Positions 37,437 through 49,508 of a stretch of DNA of 64,000 nucleotides are shown piece by piece. The stretch's first letter is position 1, and the number at the start of each line of letters is the position of its first letter. This DNA is from Colletes latitarsis (taxonomy: Eukaryota > Arthropoda > Insecta > Hymenoptera > Colletidae), in the NCBI RefSeq assembly GCF_051014445.1, contig NC_135141.1, positions 5,642,001 to 5,706,000 on the forward strand, read 5' to 3'. The notes beneath the pieces were generated by a model. It was not told the origin of the DNA and ran no database searches. It saw nothing but the letters and a program-made list of their open reading frames with translations. Made by a program: the position numbers and the translations under genes.

Positions 37437-40400
37437 GAAGGCAAAACCATGAGCCAGATGCGCTCATAACCCAGATCTTACCCAGACCTAACCGGTTTTA
37501 TCCTCTAAAATATTGATCGAAACCCGGTTTAATTGTCTGTTTCAGTGTGGTTCCATATTTCTACGTGATTCAAACCAGAGAAAACCAAGGATCTGGCCAA
37601 CAAGAATGCGGAAAAGGCAAAATCATGGGCCAGATGCGTGCATAAACCAGAGCTAACCGAGACCTAACCGGTTTTATCCTGTAATATATTCGAAACCTGG
37701 TTTAATTGATTGTTACTGTGTGGTGCCACATTACTACGTGATTCAAACCCGAAAAAACCCAGGATCTGGCCAACAAGTAAGCGAAGAAGGCAAAGTCATG
37801 AGCCAGATGCGCGCATAACCCAGACCTAACTCAGACGTAACCGGTTTTATCCTCTAAAATATTGATCGAAACCAGGTCTAATTGTCTGTTTCAGTGTGGA
37901 TCCATATTACTACGTGATTCAAACCAGAGAAAACCAAGGATCTGGCCAACAAGAATGCGGAAAAGGCAAAATCATGGGCCAGATGCAAGCATAACCCTGA
38001 CCTGACCCAGACCTAACATGTTTTATCCTTTAAAATATTGATCGAAACCAGGTTTGATTAACTGTTTCAATGTGGTACAACATTACTACGTGATTCAAAC
38101 CCGAAAAAACCCAGGATCTGGCCAACAAGTATGCGAAGAAGGCAAAATCATGAGCCAGATGCGCGCATAACCCAGACCTAACTCAGACCTAACCGGTTTT
38201 ATCCTCTAAAATGTGGATCGAAGCCAGGTTTAACTAACTGTTTCAGTGTGGTACCACATTACTACGTGATTCAAACCAAAGAAAACCAAGGATCTGGCCA
38301 ACAAGAATGCGGAAAAGGCAAAATCATGGGCCAGATGCAAGCATAACCCTGACCTGACCCAGACCTAACATGTTTTATCCTTTAAAATATTGATCGAAAC
38401 CAGGTTTGATTAACTGTTTCAATGTGGTACAACATTACTACGTGATTCAAACCCGAAAAAACCCAGGATCTGGCCAACAAGTATGCGAAGAAGGCAAAAT
38501 CATGAGCCAGATGCGCGCATAACCCAGACCTATCTCAGACCTAACCGGTTTTATCCTCTAAAATGTGGATCGAAGCCAGGTTTAACTAACTGTTTCAGTG
38601 TGGTACCACATTACTACGTGATTCAAACCAGAGAAAACCGAGGATCTGGCCAACAAGTATGCGAAGAAGGCAAAATCATAAGCCAGATGCGTGCATAAAC
38701 CAGAGCTAACCGAGACCTAACCGGTTTTATCCTCTAACATATTCGAAACCTGGTTTAATTGACTGTTACTGTGTGGTGCCACATTGCTACGTGATTCAAA
38801 CCCGAAAAAACCCAGGATCTGGCCAACAAGTATGCGAAGAAGGCAAAATCATGAGCCAGATGCGCGCATAACCCAGTCCTAACCCAGACGTAACCGGTTT
38901 TATCCTCTAAAATATTGATCGAAACCAGGTCTAATTGTCTGTTTCAGTGTGGATCCATATTACTACGTGATTCAAACCAGAGAAAACCGAGGATCTGGCC
39001 AACAAGAATGCGGAAAAGGCAAAATCATGGGTCAGATACAAGCGTAACCCTGACCTGACCCAGACCTAACCGGTGTTACCGTCTAAAATACTGACCGTAT
39101 CCAGGCTTAATTGACTGTTACTGTGTGGTACCCCTTTACTACGTGATTCATACCCGAAAAAACCCAGGATCTAGCCAACAAGGATGCGAAGAAGGCAAAA
39201 CCATGAGCCAGATGCGCGCATAACCCAGACCTTACCCAGACCTAACCGGTTTTATCCTCTAAAATATTGATCGAAACCCGGTTTAATTGTCTGTTTCAGT
39301 GTGGTTCCATATTTCTACGTGATTCGAACCAGAGAAAACCAAGGATCTGGCCAACAAGAATGCGGAAAAGGCAAAATCATGGGCCAGATGCAAGCATAAC
39401 CCTGACCTAACCCAGACGTAACCGGTTTTATCCTCTAAAATATTGATCGAAACCAAATTTAATGGACTGCTTCAGTGTGGTGCCACATTACTACGTGATT
39501 CAAACCCAAAAAAACCCAGCATCTGGCCAACAAGTATGCGAAGAAGGTAAGATCATGAGCCAGATGCGGGCATAACCCAGACCTAACCCAGACCTAACCG
39601 GTGTTACCGACTAAAATACTGACCGTATCCAGGCTTAATTGACTGTTACTGTGTGGTACCACTTTACTACGTGATTCATACCCGAAAAAACCCAGGATCT
39701 AGCCAACAAGTATGCGAAGAAGGCAAAATCATGAGCCAGATGCGCGCATAACCCAGACCTAACCCAGACGTAACCGGTTTTATCCTCTAAAATATTGATC
39801 GAAACCAGGTTTAATTGTCTGTTTCAGTGTGGTACCACATTACAACGTGATTCATACCCGAAAAAACCCAGGATCTGGCCAGCAAGTATGCGATGAAGGC
39901 AAAACCATGAGCCAGATGCGCTCATAACCCAGATCTTACCCAGACCTAACCGGTTTTATCCTCTAAAATATTGATCGAAACCCGGTTTAATTGTCTGTTT
40001 CAGTGTGGTTCCATATTTCTACGTGATTCAAACCAGAGAAAACCAAGGATCTGGCCAACAAGAATGCGGAAAAGGCAAAATCATGGGCCAGATGCAAGCA
40101 TTACCCAGTCCTAACTCAGACGTAACCGGTTTTATCCTCTAAAATATTGATCGAAACCAGGTCTAATTGTCTGTTTCAGTGTGGTTCCATATTACTACGT
40201 GATTCAAACCAAAGAAAACCAAGGATCTGGCCAAAAAGAATGCGGAAAAGGCAAAATCATGGGCCAGATGCAAGTATAACCCTGACCTGACCCAGACCTA
40301 ACATGTTTTATCCTTTAAAATATTGATCGAAACCAGGTTTGATTGACTGTTTCAATGTGGTACAACATTAATACGTGATTCAAACCCCAAAAAACCCAGC

Positions 40401-40630
40401 ATCTGGCCAACAAGTATGCGAAGAAGGTACAATCATGAGCCAGATGCGGGCATAACCCAGACCTAACCCAGCCCTAACCGGTGTTACCGACTAAAATACT
40501 GACCGTATCCAGGCTTAATTGACTGTTACTGTGTGGTACCACTTTACTACGTGATTCATACCCGACAAAACCCAGAATCTAGCCAACAAGTATGCGAAGA
40601 AGGCAAAATCATGAGCCAGATGCGCGCATA
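37437..40630 (+). repeat. Mixed satellite between HOR III and the nested-block domain
   Basis: Contains A-B pairs, ATATTCGAAACC short monomers (near 37686 and 38737), D-like units with GGATCGAAGCCAGG and C-type units. It includes a 352-bp dimer duplication, and a segment near 39430 with CCAAATTTAATGGACTGC and AAGGTAAGATC that foreshadows blocks further right. Confidence 0.8.
37905..38630 (+). repeat. Tandem dimer duplication, 352-bp period
   Basis: The pair made of a B-like monomer (AACATGTTTTATCC) and a D-like monomer (ATGTGGATCGAAGCC) occurs twice in a row. ATGTGG begins at 38211 and again at 38563, and AGATGCAAGC at 37981 and 38333, both exactly 2 x 176 bp apart. The copies differ by few bases, such as CTAACTCAG versus CTATCTCAG. 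Confidence 0.88.
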
Positions 40631-43600
40631 ACCCAGACCTTACCCAGACCTAACCGGTGTTACCGACTAAAATACTGACCGAATCCATGTTTAATTGACT
40701 GTTCCTGTGTGGTACCACATTACAACGTGATTCATACCCGAAAAAACCCAGGATCTGGCCAGCAAGTATGCGAAGAAGGCAAAATCATGAGCCAGATGCG
40801 TGCATAAACCAGAGCTAACCGAGACCTAACCGGTTTTATCCTGTAATATATTCGAAACCTGGTTTAATTGATTGTTACTGTGTGGTGCCACATTACTACG
40901 TGATTCAAACCCGAAAAAACCCAGGATCTGGCCAACAAGTAAGCGAAGAAGGCAAAATCATGAGCCAGATGCGCGCATAACCCAGACCTAACTCAGACGT
41001 AACCGGTTTTATCCTCTAAAATATTGATCGAAACCAGGTCTAATTGTCTGTTTCAGTGTGGATCCATATTACTACGTGATTCAAACCAGAGAAAACCAAG
41101 GATCTGGCCAACAAGAAAGCGGAAAAGGCAAAATCATGGGCCAGATGCAAGCATAACCCTGACCTGACCCAGACCTAACATGTTTTATCCTTTAAAATAT
41201 TGATCGAAACCAGGTTTGATTAACTGTTTCAATGTGGTACAACATTACTACGTGATTCAAACCCGAAAAAACCCAGGATCTGGCCAACAAGTATGCGAAG
41301 AAGGCAAAATCATGAGCCAGATGCGCGCATAACCCAGACCTAACTCAGACCTAACCGGTTTTATCCTCTAAAATGTGGATCGAAGCCAGGTTTAACTAAC
41401 TGTTTCAGTGTGGTACCACATTACTACGTGATTCAAACCAGAGAAAACCCAGGATCTGGCCAACAAGTATGCGAAGAAGGCAAAATCATGAGCCAGATGC
41501 GCGCATAACCCAGACCTTACCCAGACGTAACCGCATTTATTCTCTAAAATATTGATCGAAACCAGGTTTAATTGTCTGTTTCAGTGTGGTTCCATATTGC
41601 TACCTGATTCAAACCAGAGAAAACAAAGGATCTGAGCAACAAGTGTGAGAAGAAGGTAAAATCATGAGCCAGATACGTGCATAACCCAGACCTAAGCCAG
41701 ACCTAACTGGTTGTATCCTGTAAAATATTGATCGAAACCTGGTTTAATTGACTGTTACTGTGTGGTGCCACATTACTACGTAATTCAAACCCGAAAAAAC
41801 CCAGGATCTGGCCAGCAAGTATGCGAAGAAGGCAAAATCATGAGCCAGATGCGGGCATAACCCAGATCTTACCCAGATCTAACCGGGTTTATCCTCTAAA
41901 ATATTGATCGAAACCAGGTTTAATTGTCCGTTTCAGTGTGGTGCCACATTACTACGTGATTCAAACCGGAGAAAACCCAGGATCTGGCCAACAAGTATGC
42001 GAAGAGGGCAAAATCATGAGCCAGATGCGGGCATAACCCAGACCTAACCCAGACCAAGCCGGAGTCATCCTGTAAAATATTGATCGAAACCAAATTTAAT
42101 GGACTGCTTCAGTGTGGTGCCACATTACTACGTGATTCAAACCCAAAAAAACCCAGCATCTGGCCAACAAGTATGCGAAGAAGGTAAGATCATGAGCCAG
42201 ATGCGGGCATAACCCAGACCTAACCCAGACCTAACCGGTGTTACCGACTAAAATACTGACCGTATCCAGGCTTAATTGACTGTTACTGTGTGGTACCACT
42301 TTACTACGTGATTCATACCCGAAAAAACCCAGGATCTAGCCAACAAGTATGCGAAGAAGGCAAAATCATGAGCCAGATGCGGGCATAACCCAGACCTTAC
42401 CCAGACCTAACCGGTGTTACCGACTAAAGTACTGACCGAATCCATGTTTAATTGACTGTTGCTGTGTGGTGCCACATTACTACGTGATACATACCCGTAA
42501 AAACCCAGGTTCTGGCCAACAAGTATGAGAAGAAGGCAAAATCATGAGCCAGATGCGTGGATAAACCAGACCTAACCCAGACCTAACCGTTGTTACCGAC
42601 GAAAATACTGATCGGATCCAGGCTTAGTTGACTGTTACAGTGTGGTACCACATTACTACGTGATTCAAACCCGAGAAAACCCAGGATCTGGCCAACAAGA
42701 ATGCGGAAAATGCAAAATCATAGGCCAGATGCAAGCATAACCCTGACCTGACCCAGACCTAACATGTTTTATCCTTTAAAATATTGATCGAAACCAGGTT
42801 TGATTGACTGTTTCAATGTGGTACAACATTAATACGTGATTCAAACCCCAAAAAACCCAGCATCTGGCCAACAAGTATGCGAAGAAGGCAAAATCATGAG
42901 CCAGATGCGCGCATAACCCAGACCTTACCCAGACCTAACCGGTGTTACCGACTAAAATACTGACCGAATCCATGTTTAATTGACTGTTCCTGTGTGGTAC
43001 CACATTACAACGTGATTCATACCCGAAAAAACCCAGGATCTGGCCAGCAAGTATGCGAAGAAGGCAAAATCATGAGCCAGATGCGTGCATAAACCAGAGC
43101 TAACCGAGACCTAACCGGTTTTATCCTGTAATATATTCGAAACCTGGTTTAATTGATTGTTACTGTGTGGTGCCACATTACTACGTGATTCAAACCCGAA
43201 AAAACCCAGGATCTGGCCAACAAGTAAGCGAAGAAGGCAAAATCATGAGCCAGATGCGCGCATAACCCAGACCTAACTCAGACGTAACCGGTTTTATCCT
43301 CTAAAATATTCATCGAAACCAGGTCTAATTGTCTGTTTCAGTGTGGATCCATATTACTACGTGATTCAAACCAGAGAAAACCAAGGATCTGGCCAACAAG
43401 AATGCGGAAAAGGCAAAATCATGGGCCAGATGCAAGCATAACCCTGACCTGACCCAGACCTAACATGTTTTATCCTTTAAAATATTGATCGAAACCAGGT
43501 TTGATTAACTGTTTCAATGTGGTACAACATTACTACGTGATTCAAACCCGAAAAAACCCAGGATCTGGCCAACAAGTATGCGAAGAAGACAAAATCATGA

Positions 43601-44150
43601 GCCAGATGCGCGCATAACCCAGACCTAACTCAGACCTAACCGGTTTTATCCTCTAAAATGTGGATCGTAGCCAGGTTTAACTAACTGTTTCAGTGTGGTA
43701 CCACATTACTACGTGATTCAAACCAGAGAAAACCCAGGATCTGGCCAACAAGTATGCGAAGAAGGCAAAATCATGAGCCAGATGCGCGCATAACCCAGAC
43801 CTTACCCAGACGTAACCGCTTTTATTCTCTAAAATATTGATCGAAACCAGGTTTAATTGTCTGTTTCAGTGTGGTGCCACATTACTACGTGATTCAAACC
43901 CGAAAAAACCCAGCATCTGGCCAACAAGTATGCGAAGAAGGTAAGATCATGAGCCAGATGCGGGCATAACCCAGACCTAACCCAGACCTAAGCGGTGTTA
44001 CCGACTAAAATACTGACCGTATCCAGGCTTAATTGACTGTTACTGTGTGGTACCACTTTACTACGTGATTCATACCCGAAAAAACCCAGGATCTAGCCAA
44101 CAAGTATGCGAAGAAGGCAAAATCATGAGCCAGATGCGGGCATAACCCAG
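40631..44150 (+). repeat. Imperfect 13-mer / 10-mer duplication
   Basis: Positions 40631-41590 match 42916-43875 at offset 2285 bp (13 x 176 minus 3), for example GAATCC at 40681 and 42966. Positions 42119-42660 match 43876-44420 at offset 1757 (10 x 176 minus 3). The 2285-bp match resolves into the 1757-bp match at about 43876 within TTTCAGTGTGGT. The block therefore records a duplication followed by internal loss. A private change, ATATTCATCGAAACC near 43308, marks the second copy. Confidence 0.82.
41340..42245 (+). repeat. Block S, copy 1
   Basis: Five-monomer string with distinctive units: ATATTGCTACCTGATTC with GATCTGAGCAACAAGTGTGAG, TAACTGGTTGTATCCTG, AGATCTTACCCAGATC with AAACCGGAGAAAACC, and AAGCCGGAGTCATCC with AAGGTAAGATC. 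It matches 51000-51895 at offset 9652. Related copies start near 53100, 58940 and 63340. Confidence 0.83.
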
Positions 44151-45907
44151 ACCTTACCCAGACCTAACCGGTGTTACCGACTAAAGTACTGACCGAATCC
44201 ATGTTTAATTGACTGTTGCTGTGTGGTGCCACATTACTACGTGATACATACCCGTAAAAACCCAGGTTCTGGCCAACAAGTATGAGAAGAAGGCAAAATC
44301 ATGAGCCAGATGCGTGGATAAACCAGACCTAACCCAGACCTAACCGTTGTTACCGACGAAAATACTGATCGGATCCAGGCTTAGTTGACTGTTACAGTGT
44401 GGTACCACATTACTACGTGATTCAAACCCGAGAAAACCCAGGATCTGGCCAACAAGAATGCCGAAAAGGCAAAATCATGAGCCAGATGCGCGCATAACCC
44501 AGACCAAACCCAGACCTAACCGGTTTTATCCTCTAAAATGTGGATCGAAACGAGGTTTAATTAACTGTTTCAGTGTGGTACCACATTACTACGTGATTCA
44601 AACCAGAGAAAACCCAGGATCTGGCCAACAAGAATGCCGAAAAGACAAAATCATCAGCCAGATGCGGGCATAACCCAAACCTTACCCAGTCCTAACCGGT
44701 GTTACCGACTAAAATACTGACCCAATCCAGGCTTAATTGACTGTTACTGTGTGGTACCACATTACTACGTGATTCATACCCGAAAAAACCCAGGATCTAG
44801 CCAACAAGGATGCGAAGAAGGCAAAATCATGAGCCAGATGCGCGCATAACCCAGACCTAACCCAGACGTAACCGGTTTTATCCTCTAAAATATTGATCGA
44901 AACCAGGTTTAATTGTCTGTTTCAGTGTGGTACCACATTACAACGTGATTCATACCCGAAAAAACCCAGGATCTGGCCAGCAAGTATGCGAAGAAGGCAA
45001 AATCATGAGCCAGATGCGCGCATAACCCAGACCTTACCCAGACCTAACCGGTTTTATCCTCTAAAATATTGATCGAAACCCGGTTTAATTGTCTGTTTCA
45101 GTGTGGTTCCATATTTCTACGTGATTCAAACCAGAGAAAACCAAGGATCTGGCCAACAAGAATGCGGAAAAGGCAAAATCATGGGCCAGATGCAAGCATT
45201 ACCCAGACCTAACTCAGACGTAACCGGTTTTATCATCTAAAATATTGATCGAAACCAGGTCTAATTGTCTGTTTCAGTGTGGTTCCATATTACTACGTGA
45301 TTCAAACCAAAGAAAACCAAGGATCTGGCCAAAAAGAATGCGGAAAAGGCAAAATCATGGGCCAGATGCAAGTATAACCCTGACCTGACCCAGACCTAAC
45401 ATGCTTTATCCTTTAATATATTGATCGAAACCAGGTCTGATTGACTGTTTCAATGTGGTACAACATTACTACGTGATTCAAACCCGAAAAAATCCGGCAT
45501 CTGGCCAACAAGTATGCGAAGAAGGTAAAATCATGAGCCAGATGCGGGTATAACCCAGACCTAACCCAGACCTAACCGGTGTTACCGACTAAAATACTGA
45601 CCTCATCCAGGCTTAATTGACTGTTACTGTGTGGTACTACTTTACTACGTGATTCATACCCGAAAAAACCCAGGATCTAGCCAACAAGGATGCGAAGAAG
45701 GCAAAATCATGAGCCCGATGCGCGCATAACCCAGACCTAACCCAGACGTAACCGGTTTTATCCTCTAAAATATTGATCGAAACCAGGTTTAATTATCTGT
45801 TTCAGTGTGGTACCACATTACAACGTGATTCATACCCGAAAAAACACAGGATCTGGCCAGCAAGTATGCGAAGAAGGCAAAATCATGAGCCAGATGCGCG
45901 CATAACC
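44150..45907 (+). repeat. Block R, copy 1 (10 monomers, about 1758 bp)
   Basis: Matches 55739-57496 at a constant offset of 11589 bp, for example 44794 to 56383 and 45631 to 57220. It begins with an F-type monomer (CTAAAGTACTGACC, GATACATACCCG) and a GGATCCAGGCTTAG monomer. Units with AATGCCGAAAAGG follow, and it ends with the four-fold block Q. The near-identity of 10-mers 11.6 kb apart shows that exchange is not limited to adjacent copies. Confidence 0.87.
44794..45907 (+). repeat. Block Q, copy 1 (about 1.1 kb)
   Basis: String of roughly six monomers starting with GATCTAGCCAACAAGG, running through an A-B pair (TATCATCTAAAATATTG, then AACATGCTTTATCC) and a C-like unit with GTGGTACTAC, and ending after GAGCCCGATGCGCG. 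It recurs at 51985, 56383 and 60254, with offsets 7191, 4398 and 3871 between successive copies. Confidence 0.88.
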
Positions 45908-48220
45908 CAGTCCTTACCCAGACGTAACCGGTTTTATCCTCTAAAATATTGATCGAAACCAGGTTTAATTGTCTGTTTCAGTGTGGTACCACATTACAAC
46001 GTGATTCATACCCGAAAAAACCCAGGATCTGGCCAGCAAGTATGCGAAGAAGGCAAAATCATGAGCCAGATGCGCGCATAACCCAGACCTTACCCGGACC
46101 TAACCGGTTTTATCCTCTAAAATATTGATCGAATCCAGGTTTAATTGTCTGTTTCAGTGTGGTTCGATATTACTACGTGATGCAAACCAGAGAAAACCAA
46201 GGATCTGGCCAACAAGAATGCGGAAAAGGCAAAATCATAGGCCAGATGCAAGCATAACCCAGACCTAACTCAGACGTAACCGGTTTTATCCTATAAAATA
46301 TTGATCGAAACCAGGTCTAATTGTCTGTTTCAGTGTGGTTCGATATTACTACGTGATGCAAACCAGAGAAAACCAAGGATCTGGCCAACAAGAATGCGGA
46401 AAAGGCAAAATCATAGGCCAGATGCAAGCATAACCCAGACCTAACTCAGACGTAACCGGTTTTATCCTATAAAATATTGATCGAAACCAGGTCTAATTGT
46501 CTGTTTCAGTGTGGTTCGATATTACTACGTGATGCAAACCAGAGAAAACCAAGGATCTGGCCAACAAGAATGCGGAAAAGGCAAAATCATAGGCCAGATG
46601 CAAGCATAACCCAGACCTAACTCAGACGTAACCGGTTTTATCCTATAAAATATTGATCGAAACCAGGTCTAATTGTCTGTTTCAGTGTGGTTCCATATTA
46701 CTACGTGATTCAAACCAGAGAAAACCAAGGATCTGGCCAACAAGTATGCGAAGAAGGTAAAATCATGAGCCAGATGCGGGCATAACCCAGACCTAACCCA
46801 GACGTAACCGGTTTTATCCTCTAAAATATTGATCGAAACCAGGTTTAATTGTCTGTTTCAGTGTGGTACCACATTACAACGTGATTCATACCCGAAAAAC
46901 CCCCGGATCTGGCCAGCAAGTATGCGAAGAAGGCAAAATCATGAGCCAGATGCGCGCATAACCCAGACCTTACCCAGACCTAACCGGTTTTATCCTTTAA
47001 AATATTGATCGAAACCAGGTTTAATTGTCTGTTTCAGTGTGGTTCGATATTACTACGTGATTCAAACCAGAGAAAACCAAGGATCTGGCCAACAAGAATG
47101 CGGAAAAGGCAAAATCATAGGCCAGATGCAAGCATAACCCACACCTAACTCAGACGTAACCGGTTTTATCCTCTAAAATATTGATCGAAACCAGGTCTAA
47201 TTGTCTGTTTCAGTGTGGTTCCATATTACTACGTGATTCGAACCAGAGAAAACCAAGGATCTGGCCAACAAGAATGCGGAAAAGGCAAAATCATGGGCCA
47301 GATGCAAGTATAACCCTGACCTGACCCAGACCTAACATGTTTTATCCTTTAATATATTGATCGAAACCAGGTTTGATTGACTGTTTCAATGTGGTACAAC
47401 ATTACTACGTGATTCAAACCCGAAAAAACCCAGCATCTGGCCAACAAGTATGCGATGAAGGTAAAATCATGAGCCAGATGCGGGCATAACCCAGACCTAA
47501 CCCAGACCTAGCCGGAGTCATCCTTTAAAATATTGATCGAAACCAAGTTTAATGGACTGTTTCAGTGTAGTACCACATTTCAACGTGGTTCATACCCGAA
47601 AAAACCCAGGATCTAGCCAACAAGTATGCGAAGAAGGCAAAATCATGAGCCAGATGCGCGCATAACCCAGACCTTACACAGACCTAACCGATTTTATCCT
47701 CTAAAATATTGATCGAAACCAGGTTTAATTGTCTGTTTCAGTGTGGTTCCATATTACTACGTGATTCAAACCAGAGAAAACCAAGGATCTGGCCAACAAG
47801 AATGCGGAAAAGGCAAAATCATGGGCCAGATGCAAGTATAACCCTGACCTGACCCAGACCTAACATGTTTTATCCTTTAATATATTGATCGAAATCAGGT
47901 TTGATTGACTGTTTCAATGTGGTACAACATTACTACGTGATTCAAACCCGAAAAAACCCAGCATCTGGCCAACAAGTATGCGAAGAAGGTAAAATCATGA
48001 GCCAGATGCGGGTATAACCCAGACCTAACCCAGACCTAACCGGTGTTATCGACTAAAATACTGACCGTATCCATGTTTAATTGACTGTTACTGTGTGGTA
48101 CCACTTTACTACGTGATTCATACCCGAAAAAAACCAGATTCTAGCCAACAAGTATGCGAAGAAGGCAAAATCATGAGCCAGATGCGCGCATAACCCAGAC
48201 CTTACCCAGACCTAACCGGT
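45908..48220 (+). repeat. Satellite between block R and the HOR III fragment
   Basis: Contains A-like monomers with CATAGGCC and the perfect monomer triplication at 46161-46688. An isolated E-type left half lies near 47510-47580 (AGCCGGAGTCATCC, TGTAGTACCAC). An A-B-C string runs from about 47690. The stretch corresponds to 61368-62623 on the right, but is six monomers longer: the offset falls from 15460 near 45901 to 14404 near 47686, a change of 1056 bp (6 x 176). Confidence 0.82.
46161..46688 (+). repeat. Perfect triplication of one 176-bp monomer
   Basis: Three successive monomers, 46161-46336, 46337-46512 and 46513-46688, are identical base for base in my reading. They share private variants GGTTCGATATT, CGTGATGCAAACC, CATAGGCC and CCTATAAAATATTG. 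The next unit reverts to GGTTCCATATT. The related place near 61621 holds only one such unit, so this is probably the youngest expansion in the window. Confidence 0.93.
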
Positions 48221-49285
48221 GTTACCGACTAAAATACTGACCGAATCCATGTTTAATTGACTGTTACTGTGTGGTACCACATTACAACGTGATTCATACC
48301 CGAAAAAACCCAGGATCTGGCCAGCAAGTATGCGAATAAGGCAAAATCATGAGCCAGATGCGTGCATAAACCAGAGCTAACCGAGACCTAACCGGTTTTA
48401 TCCTCTAACATATTCGAAACCTGGTTTAATTGACTGTTACTGTGTGGTGCCACATTACTACGTGATTCAAACCCGAAAAAACCCAGGATCTGGCCAACAA
48501 GTATGCGAAGAAGGCAAAATCATGAGCCAGATGCGCGCATAACCCAGTCCTAACCCAGACGTAACCGGTTTTATCCTCTAAAATATTGATCGAAACCAGG
48601 TCTAATTGTCTGTTTCAGTGTGGATCCATATTACTACGTGATTCAAACCAGAGAAAACCAAGGATCTGGCCAACAAGAATGCGGAAAAGGCAAAATCATG
48701 GGCCAGATGCAAGCATAACCCTGACCTGACCCAGACCTAACCGGTGTTACCGACTAAAATACTGACCGTATCCAGGCTTAATTGACTGTTACTGTGTGGT
48801 ACCCCTTTACTACGTGATTCATACCCGAAAAAACCCAGGATCTAGCCAACAAGTATGCGAAGAAGGCAAAATCATGAGCCAGATGCGCGCATAACCCAGA
48901 CCAAACCCAGACCAAACCGGTTTTATCCTCTAAAATGTGGATCGAAACCAGGTTTAACTAACTGTTTCAGTGTGGTACAACATTACTACGTGATTCAAAC
49001 CCGAAAAAACCCAGGATCTGGCCAACAAGTATGCGAAGAAGGCAAAATCATGAGCCAGATGCGCGCATAACCCAGACATAACTCAGACGTAACCGGTCTT
49101 ATCCTCTAAAACATTAATCGAAACCAGGTTTAATTGACTGTTTCAATGTTGTACAACATTACTACGTGATTCACACCCGACAAAACCCAGGATCTGGCCA
49201 ACAAGTATGCGAAGAAGGCAAAATCATGAGCCAGATGCGGGCATAACCCAGACCTTACCCAGACCTAACCGGTGTTACCGACTAA
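48221..49285 (+). repeat. HOR III fragment, copy C
   Basis: Matches 28021-29085 (copy A) at offset 20200 and copy B at offset 14934, for example 28741 to 48941. It includes the ATATTCGAAACC short monomer near 48411 and the D-like unit near 48935. It ends where CTAAAGTACTG replaces CTAAAATACTG and an F-type unit begins. Confidence 0.85.
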
Positions 49286-49508
49286 AGTACTGACCGAATC
49301 CATGTTTAATTGACTGTTGCTGTGTGGTGCCACATTACTACGTGATACATACCCGTAAAAACCCAGGATCTGGCCAACAAGTATGAGAAGAAGGCAAAAT
49401 CATGAGCCAGATGCGTGGATAAACCAGACCTAACCCAGACCTAACCGTTGTTACCGACGAAAATACTGATCGGATCCAGGCTTAGTTGACTGTTACAGTG
49501 TGGTACCA
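49286..49508 (+). repeat. F-type linker monomers
   Basis: An F-type monomer (TGTTGCTGTGTGG, GATACATACCCG, ATGAGAAGAAGG) is followed by a unit with CCGTTGTTACCGACG and CGGATCCAGGCTTAG. The same pair occurs near 42424, 44181, 54363 and 55770. Confidence 0.8.

Noticed and set aside
46161..46171. Pol III B-box-like GGTTCGATATT in the triplicated monomer
   Set aside because: It matches only the first eight bases of the tRNA B box. There is no A box at suitable distance, no cloverleaf and no terminator. A single base change from GGTTCCATATT creates it.
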